This document shows positions 32,810 to 43,219 of a stretch of 64,000 bases of DNA, in pieces (positions within the stretch are counted from its first letter, which is position 1; each line of letters starts with the position of its first letter). The notes below the pieces were generated by a model. The model searched no databases. It was given only the letters and a program-made list of their open reading frames with translations, and was not told the DNA's origin. A program made the translations under genes and the position numbers. This DNA comes from Pseudomonadota bacterium. GTDB lineage: Bacteria > Pseudomonadota > Gammaproteobacteria > Acidiferrobacterales > UBA6901. Location: the NCBI GenBank assembly GCA_021785515.1, contig JAJYEX010000001.1, forward strand, positions 124,001 through 188,000. The letters are read 5' to 3'.

Positions 32810-34318
32810 ATGGAATTCTCCGTCAAGAGTGGCGGCCCAGAGAAGCAGCGCAGCGCGTGCATCGTGGTCGGTGTCTATGAGGGCCGCAAACTTACTCCCA
32901 GCGCCCGCCAGATTGACCAGATTTCAGGGGGTGCGCTAACCACCCTCCTTCGCCGTGGCGATCATTCCGGCAGCCTGGGCCAGTCCCTGCTCCTGCATCG
33001 TGTGCCGAATGTGCCTTCCGAACGGGTACTTCTGGTGGGCTGCGGCAAGGACAAGGAACTGGGGGATGGTTCCTACCGGGCCATCCTCGGACATGCTGCA
33101 CGCGCCCTTGGCGACACGGGGGCGACCGAAGCAGCCGTGTTCCTGACCGATGTCGACCTGCGGGGCCGCGACCTCAGCTGGAAACTGCGTCACGCGGTTG
33201 AGAGCGTGGAAGAGGCATACTACCGGTTTGACCAGCTGAAAAGCCGGAAAAGCGAGAAGCGGCCGGCGCTGCGCCGTATGGTGCTCATGGTCCCCAAACG
33301 CAGCGACCTGGCGCCAGCCGAAACCGCGCTTCGCCAGGGCGTGGCCATCAGCGCGGGCGTGATCCTGACCAAGAATCTGGGCAATCTCCCGGGCAACATC
33401 TGTACCCCCAGCTATCTGGCAGAACAGGCGCTGGCGTTACAGGAGGAGTACGGCGTCAAAACCACGGTGCTCGAAGAGCAGGATATGCGCACGCTCGGCA
33501 TGGGCGCACTGCTCTCGGTGGCGCGCGGCAGCCGTCAGCCGCCGAAGCTCATCACCGTTGAATACCACGGCGGCGGCGATGCACACCCGCCGGTCGTGCT
33601 GGTTGGCAAGGGCATCACCTTTGACGCCGGCGGCATCTCCATCAAGCCCGCTTCGGCAATGGACGAGATGAAGTACGACATGTGCGGGGCCGCAGCCGTG
33701 CTCGGCACCATCAAGGCAGTGGCCGAACTCGGACTGCCGATCAACGTGGTTGGCGTGATCCCGAGCTCGGAGAACCTGCCAGACGGCAATGCCAGCAAGC
33801 CAGGAGACATCGTCACCAGCATGTCGGGTCAGACCATCGAGGTCCTGAATACGGACGCCGAAGGCCGCCTGATCCTGTGCGATGCCCTGACGTTCACCGA
33901 ACGCTTCAACCCTTCAGTGGTTGTCGATCTGGCCACCCTCACTGGCGCCTGTATCGTGGCGCTCGGGCGACATGCCAGCGGCTTGTTGGGCAACAATGAA
34001 CCTCTCGCCCGCGCCCTGATTGGGGCTGGTCGATATGCCTTCGACCGGGCCTGGCAGCTCCCTCTGTGGGACGACTACCAGAGGCAGCTCGACAGCAATT
34101 TTGCCGACATGGCAAATATCGGCGGGCACGACGCCGGCACCATCACCGCCGCCTGCTTTCTTGCCCGCTACACCAAGAAGTTCAAATGGGCACACCTGGA
34201 CATAGCCGGCACGGCGTGGAAAACCGGCAAGGACAAGGGCGCGACCGGCCGACCGGTGCCACTGTTAACCACGTTCCTGATAGAACTCAGCGAACGTCGC
34301 GGCCAGCCGGACGCATGA
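32810..34318 (+). CDS. pepA: Leucyl aminopeptidase PepA
   Basis: PepA is a cytosolic hexameric zinc/manganese aminopeptidase of family M17, and in E. coli also a DNA-binding factor. The 502-residue product has an N-terminal macro-like domain and the catalytic C-terminal domain with VGKGITFDAGGISIKP (266-280), MKYDMCGAAAVLG (287-299) and the signature NTDAEGRL (347-354). ATG 32810 was chosen over upstream starts because MEFSVKSG is the normal family beginning. It overlaps holC by four bases (ATGA). Divergent from lptF, with 253 bases for promoters. Confidence 0.96.
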   Translation: MEFSVKSGGPEKQRSACIVVGVYEGRKLTPSARQIDQISGGALTTLLRRGDHSGSLGQSLLLHRVPNVPSERVLLVGCGKDKELGDGSYRAILGHAARALGDTGATEAAVFLTDVDLRGRDLSWKLRHAVESVEEAYYRFDQLKSRKSEKRPALRRMVLMVPKRSDLAPAETALRQGVAISAGVILTKNLGNLPGNICTPSYLAEQALALQEEYGVKTTVLEEQDMRTLGMGALLSVARGSRQPPKLITVEYHGGGDAHPPVVLVGKGITFDAGGISIKPASAMDEMKYDMCGAAAVLGTIKAVAELGLPINVVGVIPSSENLPDGNASKPGDIVTSMSGQTIEVLNTDAEGRLILCDALTFTERFNPSVVVDLATLTGACIVALGRHASGLLGNNEPLARALIGAGRYAFDRAWQLPLWDDYQRQLDSNFADMANIGGHDAGTITAACFLARYTKKFKWAHLDIAGTAWKTGKDKGATGRPVPLLTTFLIELSERRGQPDA

Positions 34319-34752
34319 CGCGGATCGATTTCTATGTGGCGCAGAACCCGGATCCGGGCAGCACCGACGTGCTGGTCTGCCGCTTTGTCGAAAAAGCGTT
34401 TCGCAATGGTCACGAAACGTACATCCTGACAGCCGATGCCCGGCAGTCCGCACGGCTGGACGACCTGCTGTGGACCTTCAGTCCCGGCAGCTTCGTCCCA
34501 CACCAGACCGGACCGGACCACGATGACACCCGACTGGATCCGCGACCGACGGTGCTTATCGGACATGAAGAGCCGCCGCCGGCCTTCAACGACATTCTGG
34601 TATCGCTCAGGGCGCAGGTGCCAGGCTGCTTCAGCCGCTTCCAGCGCGTGGCTGAATTCGTCGGTACCGGCGAAGAGGAGAAACGCCAGGCACGCGTCCG
34701 GTTCCGCTATTACCGGGACCGGGGCTACCCGCTGGAGAATCACAGCATCTAG
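34315..34752 (+). CDS. holC: DNA polymerase III chi subunit HolC
   Basis: HolC links the clamp loader to single-stranded DNA-binding protein. The 145-residue product begins MTRIDFYVAQNPDPGSTDVLVCRFVEKAFRNGHETYILTAD and has the conserved LDDLLWTFSPGSFVPHQ and a C-terminal RFRYYRDRGYPLENHSI. The ATG overlaps the pepA stop, so it is translationally coupled. The order pepA-holC-valS is conserved in gammaproteobacteria, here with one extra gene before valS. Confidence 0.95.
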   Translation: MTRIDFYVAQNPDPGSTDVLVCRFVEKAFRNGHETYILTADARQSARLDDLLWTFSPGSFVPHQTGPDHDDTRLDPRPTVLIGHEEPPPAFNDILVSLRAQVPGCFSRFQRVAEFVGTGEEEKRQARVRFRYYRDRGYPLENHSI

Positions 34753-34785
34753 TACAGTCCGGGCCGAGCACCTTACACTACGGCA

Positions 34786-35586
34786 ATGACCAGCGGGCCC
34801 GCAGACAAACCCAAACATGCTCCTTCGCCCAGACACACCCTGGAGGAAGTACTTCACTCCCTGCATGATCTGCTGCGCAACGAACTCCAGACCGCAGGTG
34901 ACAAGCCGGCTCCAACGGCGGCGGCTGCGGCGGCGGCACAGCCTCCCACACCTGCCGATGTGATCGCACAGCTCCAGGGCAGCCTGGAGGCGCTTGCGCC
35001 ATACGATTCGAAAACCGAGACATCGACCACAGGGGCTGGCCAGGCCATCAGGCCTGGTGGCCGGACCGTGACCCACGGGCGCCCGGACCACAAATCCGCG
35101 GACGGGACACTTCAGCGACAACTGCCATTCGCGGACCCGTCAGCCCCATCACCGACACCGGCGGCGAAGACTGCGGACCAGACCACGCCGGATGATTTCG
35201 TTCTCACGCCCTTCGGGGACACGGGAAATTCCCGCACGGACGGCAATACCGCCGACCTTGAACCGGAAACGGCGCGGCCGCGCCGCGAGGAGCCCCAGTG
35301 GGACGACATTCCGGTACTGCAGAACGTGGTCGATCCGGGGCCCAAGGCCGCTTCGCGGAAGAAGAAGGCCACGAGGCCGGGCAAGCCACCGCGATCACCC
35401 GGCTCAACTGCGGCAACGATTGATACCCACCGGGTCGCGGTCCTGGTTGCCGCGCGTCTCGATCTCGAACTGCGCCGTCTGGGCGCGTTGCCGATGGATA
35501 CCGGCGCCGTCACGCGGCTGGCACAGATCCTTGACGAGGTGCTGGCGCAGGCTGTGGCAAACATGGACAATACTTTCAGGAACTAA
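34786..35586 (+). CDS. Unrecognised Pro/Ala-rich protein between holC and valS
   Basis: I do not recognise a family for this 266-residue product. A short helical N-terminus ([19 protein letters not shown], 17-35) is followed by a long low-complexity, Ala/Pro/Thr/Asp-rich and probably disordered middle (36-210), then a compact helical C-terminus (about 215-266, [47 protein letters not shown]). No signal peptide or membrane segment. It sits 33 bases after holC and before valS on the same strand, so it is probably in the operon. The two helical ends joined by a linker suggest a scaffold or adaptor, but that is inference. Confidence 0.75.
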   Translation: MTSGPADKPKHAPSPRHTLEEVLHSLHDLLRNELQTAGDKPAPTAAAAAAAQPPTPADVIAQLQGSLEALAPYDSKTETSTTGAGQAIRPGGRTVTHGRPDHKSADGTLQRQLPFADPSAPSPTPAAKTADQTTPDDFVLTPFGDTGNSRTDGNTADLEPETARPRREEPQWDDIPVLQNVVDPGPKAASRKKKATRPGKPPRSPGSTAATIDTHRVAVLVAARLDLELRRLGALPMDTGAVTRLAQILDEVLAQAVANMDNTFRN

Positions 35587-35669
35587 ATGTGGCCGCACTT
35601 GCCCGGATCCGCGGATACGGGCGACAAAACGGCATCCAACAGTACACCCTTCATCCAAGAAAACGCGAC

Positions 35670-38528
35670 ATGAGCCCGCATAACGAGAATAGCGGCACGC
35701 CCCGACCGGGCAACGCACCGCTCGAAAAGACCTATGAGCCGCGTTTGCTAGAACAGCGCATCTACCAGGAATGGGAACGCCACGGTTATTTTGCGCCGGG
35801 CGTCAGGACATCTGGCATGACCGGCCAGGAGGCTGAGGAGCGCGCGGCCTATTGCATCATGATCCCGCCGCCCAACGTCACGGGCAGCCTGCATATGGGA
35901 CACGCATTCCAGGACACACTGATGGACGCGCTGGTCCGCTATCACCGCATGCTCGGCAGCAAGACGCTGTGGCAGGCCGGAACGGACCACGCTGGAATCG
36001 CAACACAGATGGTTGTCGAACGGCAGCTCGAGGCGGAGGGCAAGAACCGCCACGACCTGGGACGGGACGCCTTCGTCAAGCGGATCTGGGAATGGAAGGC
36101 ACAGTCGGGCGGCTCCATCACCCGCCAACTGCGACGCATGGGCGCATCGCTGGACTGGTCACGCGAACGGTTCACGATGGACGATGGACTGTCACGCGCC
36201 GTGAGCGAGGTCTTCGTGCGCCTGTATTCGGAAGGCCTCATCTATCGCGGCAAGCGACTGGTCAACTGGGACCCCGTATTGCACACCGCCGTGTCCGACC
36301 TGGAAGTGGTGGCTGAAGAAGAGGCTGGACACCTGTGGCACATCCGCTATCCGATCGCCGGAACCACCCGATGGCTGGTGGTGGCCACCACGCGGCCCGA
36401 GACCCTGCTCGGCGACAGCGCCGTGGCGGTAAATCCCGCCGACGCGCGTTATGGCGACCTGGTCGACAAGATGGTCGAGCTGCCCCTTACGGACCGCCAA
36501 ATACCCGTGATTGCGGATACCTACGTCGATCCGCAATTCGGTTCGGGATGCGTCAAGATCACTCCAGCGCATGATTTCAATGACTATGAGGTCGGGAGAC
36601 GCCACGACCTGCCGCTCATCAACATCTTTTATTCGGATGCCTGCATCAATCTGCCGGGCTCGCCGTATCACGGCCTCGACCGCTTTGAGGCGCGCAAGAG
36701 GATCGTTGCCGATCTGGAAACGGCAGGGCTAATAGAGAAAATCGAAGACCACCGGCTCAAAGTGCCGCGCGGCGACCGCACCAATGCCGTGATCGAACCC
36801 TTTCTAACTGACCAGTGGTACGTGAAAATCGCCCCCCTTGCGGCTGATGCCGTCAAGGCGGTTGAGGATGGCCGCGTCCGGTTCGTTCCGGAAAACTGGA
36901 CCAAGACCTATTTCGAGTGGATGAACAACATCCAGGACTGGTGCATTTCACGACAGATCTGGTGGGGACACCGGATTCCGGCGTGGTATGACGCCGACGG
37001 TAACGTGTATGTAGCACGCAATGCCGCCGATGCCCACCGCCAGGCCAAGGAAAAACATGGGGAAGAGGTGCTGCTGGAGCAGGATGAAGACGTGCTCGAT
37101 ACCTGGTTCTCCTCGGCGCTATGGCCTTTTTCCACCCTCGGATGGCCAGACGCGACACCGGAACTGGCAACCTATTATCCCACAAGCGTGCTGGTCACGG
37201 GCTTTGACATCATTTTCTTCTGGGTCGCACGCATGATCATGATGGGCCTGAAGTTTGCCGGGGACGTGCCATTCCGGGAGGTGTACATACACGGCTTGGT
37301 GCGCGATGCCCACGGCAACAAAATGTCAAAATCAAAGGGCAACGTGCTCGACCCGATTGATCTTATCGACGGAATCGACCTTGACGAGCTGGTTCGCAAA
37401 CGCACCACCGGACTGATGCGACCCCAGGACGCCCCCAAGATCGAAAAGGCGACGCGCAAGGAATATGCGGGTGGCATTCCGGCTTTCGGCACCGACGCGC
37501 TACGCATGACATTCGCCAGCCTTGCCACGCAGGGCCGCGACATCAAATTTGATCTGGGGCGGATAGAAGGCTATCGCAATTTCTGCAACAAACTCTGGAA
37601 CGCAGCGCGCTACGTCCTGATCAACACCGAAGGCTGCGATTGCGGTGAGACTGGCGCGGAGGTCGATCTCAACGCCATCGACCGCTGGATGGTGTCGCGC
37701 CTCCATGAGGTGGCCTGCGAAGTTACCGCTGCATTCACCGCATATCGCCTTGATCTGGCGTCCCAGGCTATCTACAGCTTCATCTGGCACGAATACTGCG
37801 ACTGGTACCTGGAGCTGTCCAAGATCGTGCTCAACAACCCGGAAGCCAGCCGCACTGCGCTGCGCGGGACCCGCCGGACCCTTGTGCAGACTCTGGAGGC
37901 AGCCTTGCGCCTGCTCCATCCCCTCATGCCCTTCATCACGGAGGAGATCTGGCAGCGCGTGGCGCCACTCGCGGGCCGCGATGGCCCGACGATCATGCTG
38001 CAACCCTATCCCCGTTCCGACAATCGGCTGCTTGACCCGGAAGCGGTAGCGGAGAGCCGCTGGGTCATGGCAGTAATCACGGCCGTGCGCACCATGCGCA
38101 GCGAACGCGACATCGCCCCGTCGCGGACACTGCCGGTGCTGTTGCAAAACGGCGGAGCCCTGGAACACAGCTGGATGGATCGTAACCGCCACTACCTGGT
38201 GGCGCTCGCCCGCATGGAATCGCTCACCTGGCTTACTGACGGCGATTCGGCACCCGAGTCAGCCATGCAGCTGGTCGGCCAGCTAAAGGTACTGGTGCCT
38301 TTGGGCGCATTTATCAACAAGCGCGAAGAACTGGCGCGTCTGAAAAAGGAGATCGAGAAGATCGACAAGGATCTCGTTAAGGCACGCACCAAACTCTCCA
38401 ACAATGACTTCCTGGCCCGCGCACCCCGTCAGGTGGTCGAGCAGGAGCACAGGCGGGTACAGGAATTCGAGGCGATCCGCGCAGAACTCGAGAAACAGCA
38501 GGTCCAGGTGGAAGCACTGGCAGACTGA
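35670..38528 (+). CDS. valS: Valyl-tRNA synthetase
   Basis: Class I aminoacyl-tRNA synthetase that charges tRNA-Val and edits threonine. The 952-residue product (E. coli 951) has [15 protein letters not shown] with HMGH at 75-78, the editing domain with [19 protein letters not shown], the KMSKS loop at 551-555, an anticodon-binding domain and the C-terminal coiled-coil arm ([36 protein letters not shown]). I chose ATG 35670 for its length match; the in-frame GTG at 35589 would add 27 unrelated residues. Confidence 0.97.
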   Translation: MSPHNENSGTPRPGNAPLEKTYEPRLLEQRIYQEWERHGYFAPGVRTSGMTGQEAEERAAYCIMIPPPNVTGSLHMGHAFQDTLMDALVRYHRMLGSKTLWQAGTDHAGIATQMVVERQLEAEGKNRHDLGRDAFVKRIWEWKAQSGGSITRQLRRMGASLDWSRERFTMDDGLSRAVSEVFVRLYSEGLIYRGKRLVNWDPVLHTAVSDLEVVAEEEAGHLWHIRYPIAGTTRWLVVATTRPETLLGDSAVAVNPADARYGDLVDKMVELPLTDRQIPVIADTYVDPQFGSGCVKITPAHDFNDYEVGRRHDLPLINIFYSDACINLPGSPYHGLDRFEARKRIVADLETAGLIEKIEDHRLKVPRGDRTNAVIEPFLTDQWYVKIAPLAADAVKAVEDGRVRFVPENWTKTYFEWMNNIQDWCISRQIWWGHRIPAWYDADGNVYVARNAADAHRQAKEKHGEEVLLEQDEDVLDTWFSSALWPFSTLGWPDATPELATYYPTSVLVTGFDIIFFWVARMIMMGLKFAGDVPFREVYIHGLVRDAHGNKMSKSKGNVLDPIDLIDGIDLDELVRKRTTGLMRPQDAPKIEKATRKEYAGGIPAFGTDALRMTFASLATQGRDIKFDLGRIEGYRNFCNKLWNAARYVLINTEGCDCGETGAEVDLNAIDRWMVSRLHEVACEVTAAFTAYRLDLASQAIYSFIWHEYCDWYLELSKIVLNNPEASRTALRGTRRTLVQTLEAALRLLHPLMPFITEEIWQRVAPLAGRDGPTIMLQPYPRSDNRLLDPEAVAESRWVMAVITAVRTMRSERDIAPSRTLPVLLQNGGALEHSWMDRNRHYLVALARMESLTWLTDGDSAPESAMQLVGQLKVLVPLGAFINKREELARLKKEIEKIDKDLVKARTKLSNNDFLARAPRQVVEQEHRRVQEFEAIRAELEKQQVQVEALAD

Positions 38529-38589
38529 GGCCGCGTCCGTTTCCGGATCCCCGGCATGAAAATCCCGGCGCGGCCCCCGCATTCCAATC

Positions 38590-38609
38590 CCGGCCGACGG
38601 GACGGCCGG
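38590..38609. terminator. Hairpin between convergent valS and the ExeA-like gene
   Basis: CCGGCCG-ACGGGA-CGGCCGG forms a perfect seven-base stem with a six-base loop, placed between the two stop codons. There is no T-run. It may act as a bidirectional terminator, but this is uncertain. Confidence 0.35.
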
Positions 38610-38626
38610 TCAGCCAGCCGGCAGGT

Positions 38627-40561
38627 CTACTCTTTGCAGGTCGAAAGGAACTTTGCTGCCGGTCCGTTGCAGGGGTTGGGTGAAAACTTGAGCGTCCGGG
38701 AATCGGGTTCTACCCTTGCCACCGGCGATCGGACAGGATGCCTGATTGCCACGGGTGGCCGCGCCGGCTGTCGGACCACCACCGGCCGCGCCATCCTGGT
38801 GATCTGCTTGGGATGCCGCTGTGCCGCAGCACGGGCCGAGCTGAGCTTGACCAACTCCTGGTCGGCACGTTGTCGCAGCTTCGCTTGCGCGCGCTCTTCC
38901 ACCAGGGCTGCCTGCAGTTCGGCCTGGGCCGCGCGTTCCCGCGCCTGGGCCACTGCCAGCGCCGCATCACGCTCCTTCTGCAGGGCACGGGTCTCGGCGA
39001 TTGCCGCATCCCGCTCGTGACGCAGCTCACGCAGTCTCGCCCTTGCTGCGGAGTTCCGGGCCTTGGCCGGCGCGGCCACTGCGGGAGTGGCAACAGCCGG
39101 AGCGCTAACCGCCGCAGCGGCGGCTACTGGAGCACGTGGCGGGGCAACCGACGGCGCCACCACCGGCTGACGCGCCGGCACCTGCAGCGCAGGCAGCGCC
39201 TGCCTGCCAAGATCAAGATACACGGCGCCAATCAGGATTACCGCAATCAGCAGCCCGGCAACGAGCCCCAGCATGACGGCCAAACCCCAAGCAGGCCGTC
39301 GCTGATCCGCCGCGACGGGAACCATCCGGTAGTTTGTCATGTCCTCCCCTCTCTCAACTGCGGCCGCGGCCAGTTTCTCGTCTACGTCACCTCCCTTGCT
39401 CGCAGACTGCCTCTCGCGGTCGACATCTAATCCAATTCCTGCCTGCACCTGCGGCGGATCACCGTGCCCGTCCGTCGGCGGAAGTATGGCGGACGCAGTC
39501 ATCAGCCCAGGTTTCGTCTCCGACGCACGGACAACACGGTTGCCCGTCGCCACCCGACGCTCCACCTGCGGCAAGGCCTCAATGCTGACCAGCCTGGTTA
39601 CGGAAGGGCGCAGGGGGAACTGTATTCCACCTCCACCCCCTCCTCCGGCGGTCGGCACCGGGCGCAACTCTTCCGCCAGGGCGCCCGCCGCGGCTACGGC
39701 AGGCATACTCTGTTGCACACCCTCGTTCACCGACCGGACCGCGAACAGCGGCAGCATTCCGTATGCCTCCCGGTCGCGTATGACTTCATGCACGATATCG
39801 GCCTCGACCACGGCACGTTTCGCGGCATAGGCGCGGGCCAGGGCATTGTCGCACAGCAGATTGATCAGCCTCGGCACCCCACCGCTGTAGTGAAAAACCG
39901 CATCGCAGGCCTCGTCATCCAGTATGTCCGGACTGCCTCCCGCTGCCGTCAGGCGGTAACGGATGTATTCGTCAGTTTCACTGCGATCGAGAGATCCCAG
40001 ATGGTAGTCCACCACAACCTGCTGGGCGAACGGCTCCAGCCCCGGGGCATGCAGGGTCGTCTGCAGCTGCGGCTGGCCCACCAACATGATTTTCAGCGAC
40101 TCACTCGGGCCACCGCCCACCTTGGACAGGACACGCAGTTCAGCCGCCATCGCGGCCGAAAGGTTCTGGGCTTCATCGATGATCAGAACGGTCTTCCGGC
40201 CGCGAGCTTGCTGCTCAGTCAAGAATTGCCGGAAATCGTCATAGATCTGCGAGCGGCTTCGTCCCTGGCAGTCAAGTCCGAACGCGAGGGCCACCCAGCC
40301 GAGAAGATCCCCCAGCGATCCCTGGGTATTGGATATCAGGCCCATGGTGATCCGGTCGGCATACTGGGACAACAGCCGGCGGATCAGCGTGGTCTTGCCG
40401 ACCCCGGGCTCGCCCCAGATCACACAGAATCCATCCTGCCCGAGCAGACAGTACTCAAGCAGCGCCAGTGCCGTCCCGTGCTTGCGACCCGGATAAAGAT
40501 AATCCGTGTCGGGAAGCAGCGAAAACGGCTTCTCCCTCAACTGAAAGAAGGATTCATACAT
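38627..40561 (-). CDS. ExeA/GspA-like AAA ATPase with membrane segment and coiled coil
   Basis: The 644-residue product begins MYESFFQLREKPFSLLPDTDYLYPGRKHGTALALLEY, the hallmark of ExeA/GspA-type ATPases. Walker A GEPGVGKTT is at 50-58, Walker B VLIIDEAQNLS near 133-143, and the AAA fold ends near 270. A long linker follows. A transmembrane segment (LAVMLGLVAGLLIAVILIGAVYLDL) lies at about 430-455, then an Ala/Pro region and a long Arg/Glu/Ala coiled coil. In Aeromonas, ExeAB helps place the type II secretin in the envelope, so a role with the gsp genes at the other end of the window is plausible. No GspB-like neighbour is seen. Alternative: a peptidoglycan-linked assembly ATPase for another envelope system. 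Confidence 0.82.
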   Translation of the reverse strand: MYESFFQLREKPFSLLPDTDYLYPGRKHGTALALLEYCLLGQDGFCVIWGEPGVGKTTLIRRLLSQYADRITMGLISNTQGSLGDLLGWVALAFGLDCQGRSRSQIYDDFRQFLTEQQARGRKTVLIIDEAQNLSAAMAAELRVLSKVGGGPSESLKIMLVGQPQLQTTLHAPGLEPFAQQVVVDYHLGSLDRSETDEYIRYRLTAAGGSPDILDDEACDAVFHYSGGVPRLINLLCDNALARAYAAKRAVVEADIVHEVIRDREAYGMLPLFAVRSVNEGVQQSMPAVAAAGALAEELRPVPTAGGGGGGGIQFPLRPSVTRLVSIEALPQVERRVATGNRVVRASETKPGLMTASAILPPTDGHGDPPQVQAGIGLDVDRERQSASKGGDVDEKLAAAAVERGEDMTNYRMVPVAADQRRPAWGLAVMLGLVAGLLIAVILIGAVYLDLGRQALPALQVPARQPVVAPSVAPPRAPVAAAAAVSAPAVATPAVAAPAKARNSAARARLRELRHERDAAIAETRALQKERDAALAVAQARERAAQAELQAALVEERAQAKLRQRADQELVKLSSARAAAQRHPKQITRMARPVVVRQPARPPVAIRHPVRSPVARVEPDSRTLKFSPNPCNGPAAKFLSTCKE

Positions 40562-41265
40562 CCGACCATACTCCCTCACCACAGCAATAACCCTACGAAT
40601 TCATCGGTCCCGAGGCAACATAAGCCGTGGGTTTGCCACACAGAGACGCAGAGGTACAGCTGAGTTATCCACCCCCCTGAAGCGCCAATATGGTCTGACA
40701 CAGCTGTCGCCGGTTAAACCCTATTTATTTCATTCTAGGCTAGTTTGCTGTATTGGCGGTCATTCATTGTGGTATCGATGGCCGGAAAAGGCAACCTTGA
40801 CCATGGTATATATCCGTCCGGCCCCTGTCAGCGCTCCGGACCGCGCCAGCGAGCCGGCCGGGCGCACCCGAAAGCCCCCCGGGAGGACAGGTGGCACCCC
40901 CGCCGCCAGCTGCGGTCGCAAGACATCCGACCCATGAATTTCCGGGCCTTTCGCCAGCACGCGGGCCATAGCCGCCACTGATAATCAATGACCTGAAACA
41001 CATTACCCGTTTGCCGGTCTCAATATCAGGGGGTAAATGACCGCGGCGGTTGACCACGGACTGCTGACAGGACGCGGGGACGCCGCCACGCACCAGGACA
41101 AAATCAGGGATGCGGCGCCACCTTGGTGCAAGAGGCGTCGACTCTTGGAATCCGACGAAGAAAAGCGCTATATAAAGATTCATAAGGTCGAAAAAAAGGG
41201 GTGCCAGAGGGAGCAATACAATGCGGTAATTGATGACTGCAGGACCCAATGCAAGGAGATCGGCC
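40562..41265. other. Intergenic region upstream of prkA
   Basis: About 700 bases between divergent genes with no convincing coding region. Near the prkA end it has CTATATAA (41168-41175), which resembles a sigma-S type -10, and an excellent ribosome site AAGGAGAT before the prkA ATG. A TTATCCACC (8/9 match to a DnaA box) lies at about 40664. Confidence 0.5.
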
Positions 41266-43197
41266 ATGACTGACAAGACATCCAGTTTTGTCCAACTCAT
41301 CGAGAAGGATCGCGCCAGCCGCGAAAACCTGGAGTGGCGGGGGACCTTGCTCCAATACCTCGAGAAGGTCAAGACCGACCCGTCCATTACCCAGCTGGCT
41401 CACGCGCGCCTGTACGACGCCATCACCCGCCACGGCATGTCTGACGTTTCCGCACCCGGCGATTCACGGATCAAGCGGCTGTTCGGTGACGAGGCGGTGA
41501 AGGTCTACCGGTTTTTCAGCGACGAATTCTTCGGAATAGAACCCGCACTCGCCCAGGTCGTCCGCTATTTTCATTCCGCATCGATGCACGGCGAGGAGTC
41601 GCGCCAGGTACTCTACCTGATGGGACCGGTCGGAGCCGGTAAAAGCTCACTTGTGGAGCGGCTGCAGCGAGGCTTGGAGGAAAGTCCCCCGGTTTACGCC
41701 ATCGAGGGCTGCCCGATGGCCGAGGAACCGCTGCACCTGATTCCCAAGCAGCTGCGCGAGGAGTTTGCGAAAATGCTCGGACTGCACATGGAGGGAGAAC
41801 TCTGCCCCGTATGCCGGCACCGACTCAAGGAGGAATTCAAGGGCCGCTATGAGGACGTCCCAGTCGTCACAGTCCGCTTCTCACGGCACGAACGCCGCGG
41901 AGTAGGCGTAGTACCACCGGTCGATCCAAACAATCAGGACACCTCGGTGCTGATTGGATCAGTGGACATCTCCAAGCTTGACACGTTTTCAGAGGGCGAC
42001 CCGCGCGCGCTCGATCTGAACGGGGCGTTCAACGTCGGCAATCGCGGGATGACCGAGTTTATCGAGGTGTTCAAGAACGAACCGGAATACCTGCACACGA
42101 TGATTACGGCGACGCAGGAAAAGTTCATCCCCGCACCCGGCCGGCATGGAACCGTTTACGTGGACACCTGCATCGTGGCCCACTCGAATGAGGCCGAATG
42201 GCAGCGTTTCAAAGGCGACCCGACTAACGAGGCGATACTGGACCGGGTGGTCGTCATCAAGGTCCCGTACAACCTGCGGCTGGCCGAAGAGACCAAAATA
42301 TACAGCAAGCTTCTGGAAAAATCCGACTTCCGTGAACACATCGCGCCCCATACCCTGGAGCTTGCGGCAATGTTTGCGATCCTCTCCCGGCTCGAGCCGA
42401 CCAACAAGTGCGATTTGATGACCAAGCTTCGCCTGTACAACGGTGAGGACGTGGTGGAAAAAGGCAAGACCGCCAAGATCAACGTGCGCGAGCTGCGTGA
42501 CGAGACCAAACATGAGGGGATGTTCGGCATTTCCCCCCGCTTCATCATGAAAGCGATCGACAACGCTCTCGCCGAGAGTCCGGAGGGGATCAACCCGATC
42601 AACGTGCGCGAGGCGCTGATCAATATGGTCAAGGGGTCGGACCTGCCCGACGACACCCGCAAGCAGTATCTGGAGTTCCTGCAGGATACCCTGCACAAGG
42701 TCTATCTTGAGCTTCTCGAGAAGGAAATCACGAAGGCCTTTGTGTTTTCCTTCGACGAGCAGGCGGAGGCGCTGTTCCAGAACTACCTGGATCATGCCGA
42801 AGCTTACGTCAACAAGACGCGTCTGCGGGACCGCAACACTGGAGAGGAACTCCAGCCGGATGAAAGCTTCCTCAAGTCGGTCGAGGAACAGATCGCCATC
42901 GTCGGTTCGGCCGCACAGGGATTTCGCCAGGAGGTTATGGCCTACCTGTGGGCCAAGAGTCGCCGCGGAGAGAAGGTGTCGCATCACTCCTACGAACCGC
43001 TGAAGGAGGCGATTGAACGCAAGCTGATGAGTTCAGTGCGCGAGATGAGTCGCGTCATCACCAAGTCACGCACTCGCGACGAGGAACAGCTCAAGAAGTA
43101 CGATGATCTTGTCCGGGCGCTCATAGACCGGGGCTACAGTCCGAACTCGGCGGAGGTCGTGCTGAAATACGCTGCCAACAACCTGTGGAAGGACTGA
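41266..43197 (+). CDS. prkA: PrkA-family serine protein kinase (YeaG)
   Basis: The 643-residue product (E. coli YeaG 644) starts MTDKTSSFVQLIEKDRASRENLEWRGTLLQYLEKV. It has an AAA module with Walker A GPVGAGKSS (120-128), the PrkA-typical GCPMAEEPLHLIPKQLRE and CPVCRHRL segments, and a C-terminal PrkA kinase-like domain (TRDEEQLKKYDDLVRALIDRGYSPNSAEVVLKYAANNLWKD). In E. coli the gene is induced by starvation and other stress through sigma S. ATG 41266 has AAGGAGAT seven bases upstream. First gene of prkA-yeaH-spoVR. Confidence 0.96.
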   Translation: MTDKTSSFVQLIEKDRASRENLEWRGTLLQYLEKVKTDPSITQLAHARLYDAITRHGMSDVSAPGDSRIKRLFGDEAVKVYRFFSDEFFGIEPALAQVVRYFHSASMHGEESRQVLYLMGPVGAGKSSLVERLQRGLEESPPVYAIEGCPMAEEPLHLIPKQLREEFAKMLGLHMEGELCPVCRHRLKEEFKGRYEDVPVVTVRFSRHERRGVGVVPPVDPNNQDTSVLIGSVDISKLDTFSEGDPRALDLNGAFNVGNRGMTEFIEVFKNEPEYLHTMITATQEKFIPAPGRHGTVYVDTCIVAHSNEAEWQRFKGDPTNEAILDRVVVIKVPYNLRLAEETKIYSKLLEKSDFREHIAPHTLELAAMFAILSRLEPTNKCDLMTKLRLYNGEDVVEKGKTAKINVRELRDETKHEGMFGISPRFIMKAIDNALAESPEGINPINVREALINMVKGSDLPDDTRKQYLEFLQDTLHKVYLELLEKEITKAFVFSFDEQAEALFQNYLDHAEAYVNKTRLRDRNTGEELQPDESFLKSVEEQIAIVGSAAQGFRQEVMAYLWAKSRRGEKVSHHSYEPLKEAIERKLMSSVREMSRVITKSRTRDEEQLKKYDDLVRALIDRGYSPNSAEVVLKYAANNLWKD

Positions 43198-43219
43198 ACC
43201 GGATCGCGCGAGCTCCATT

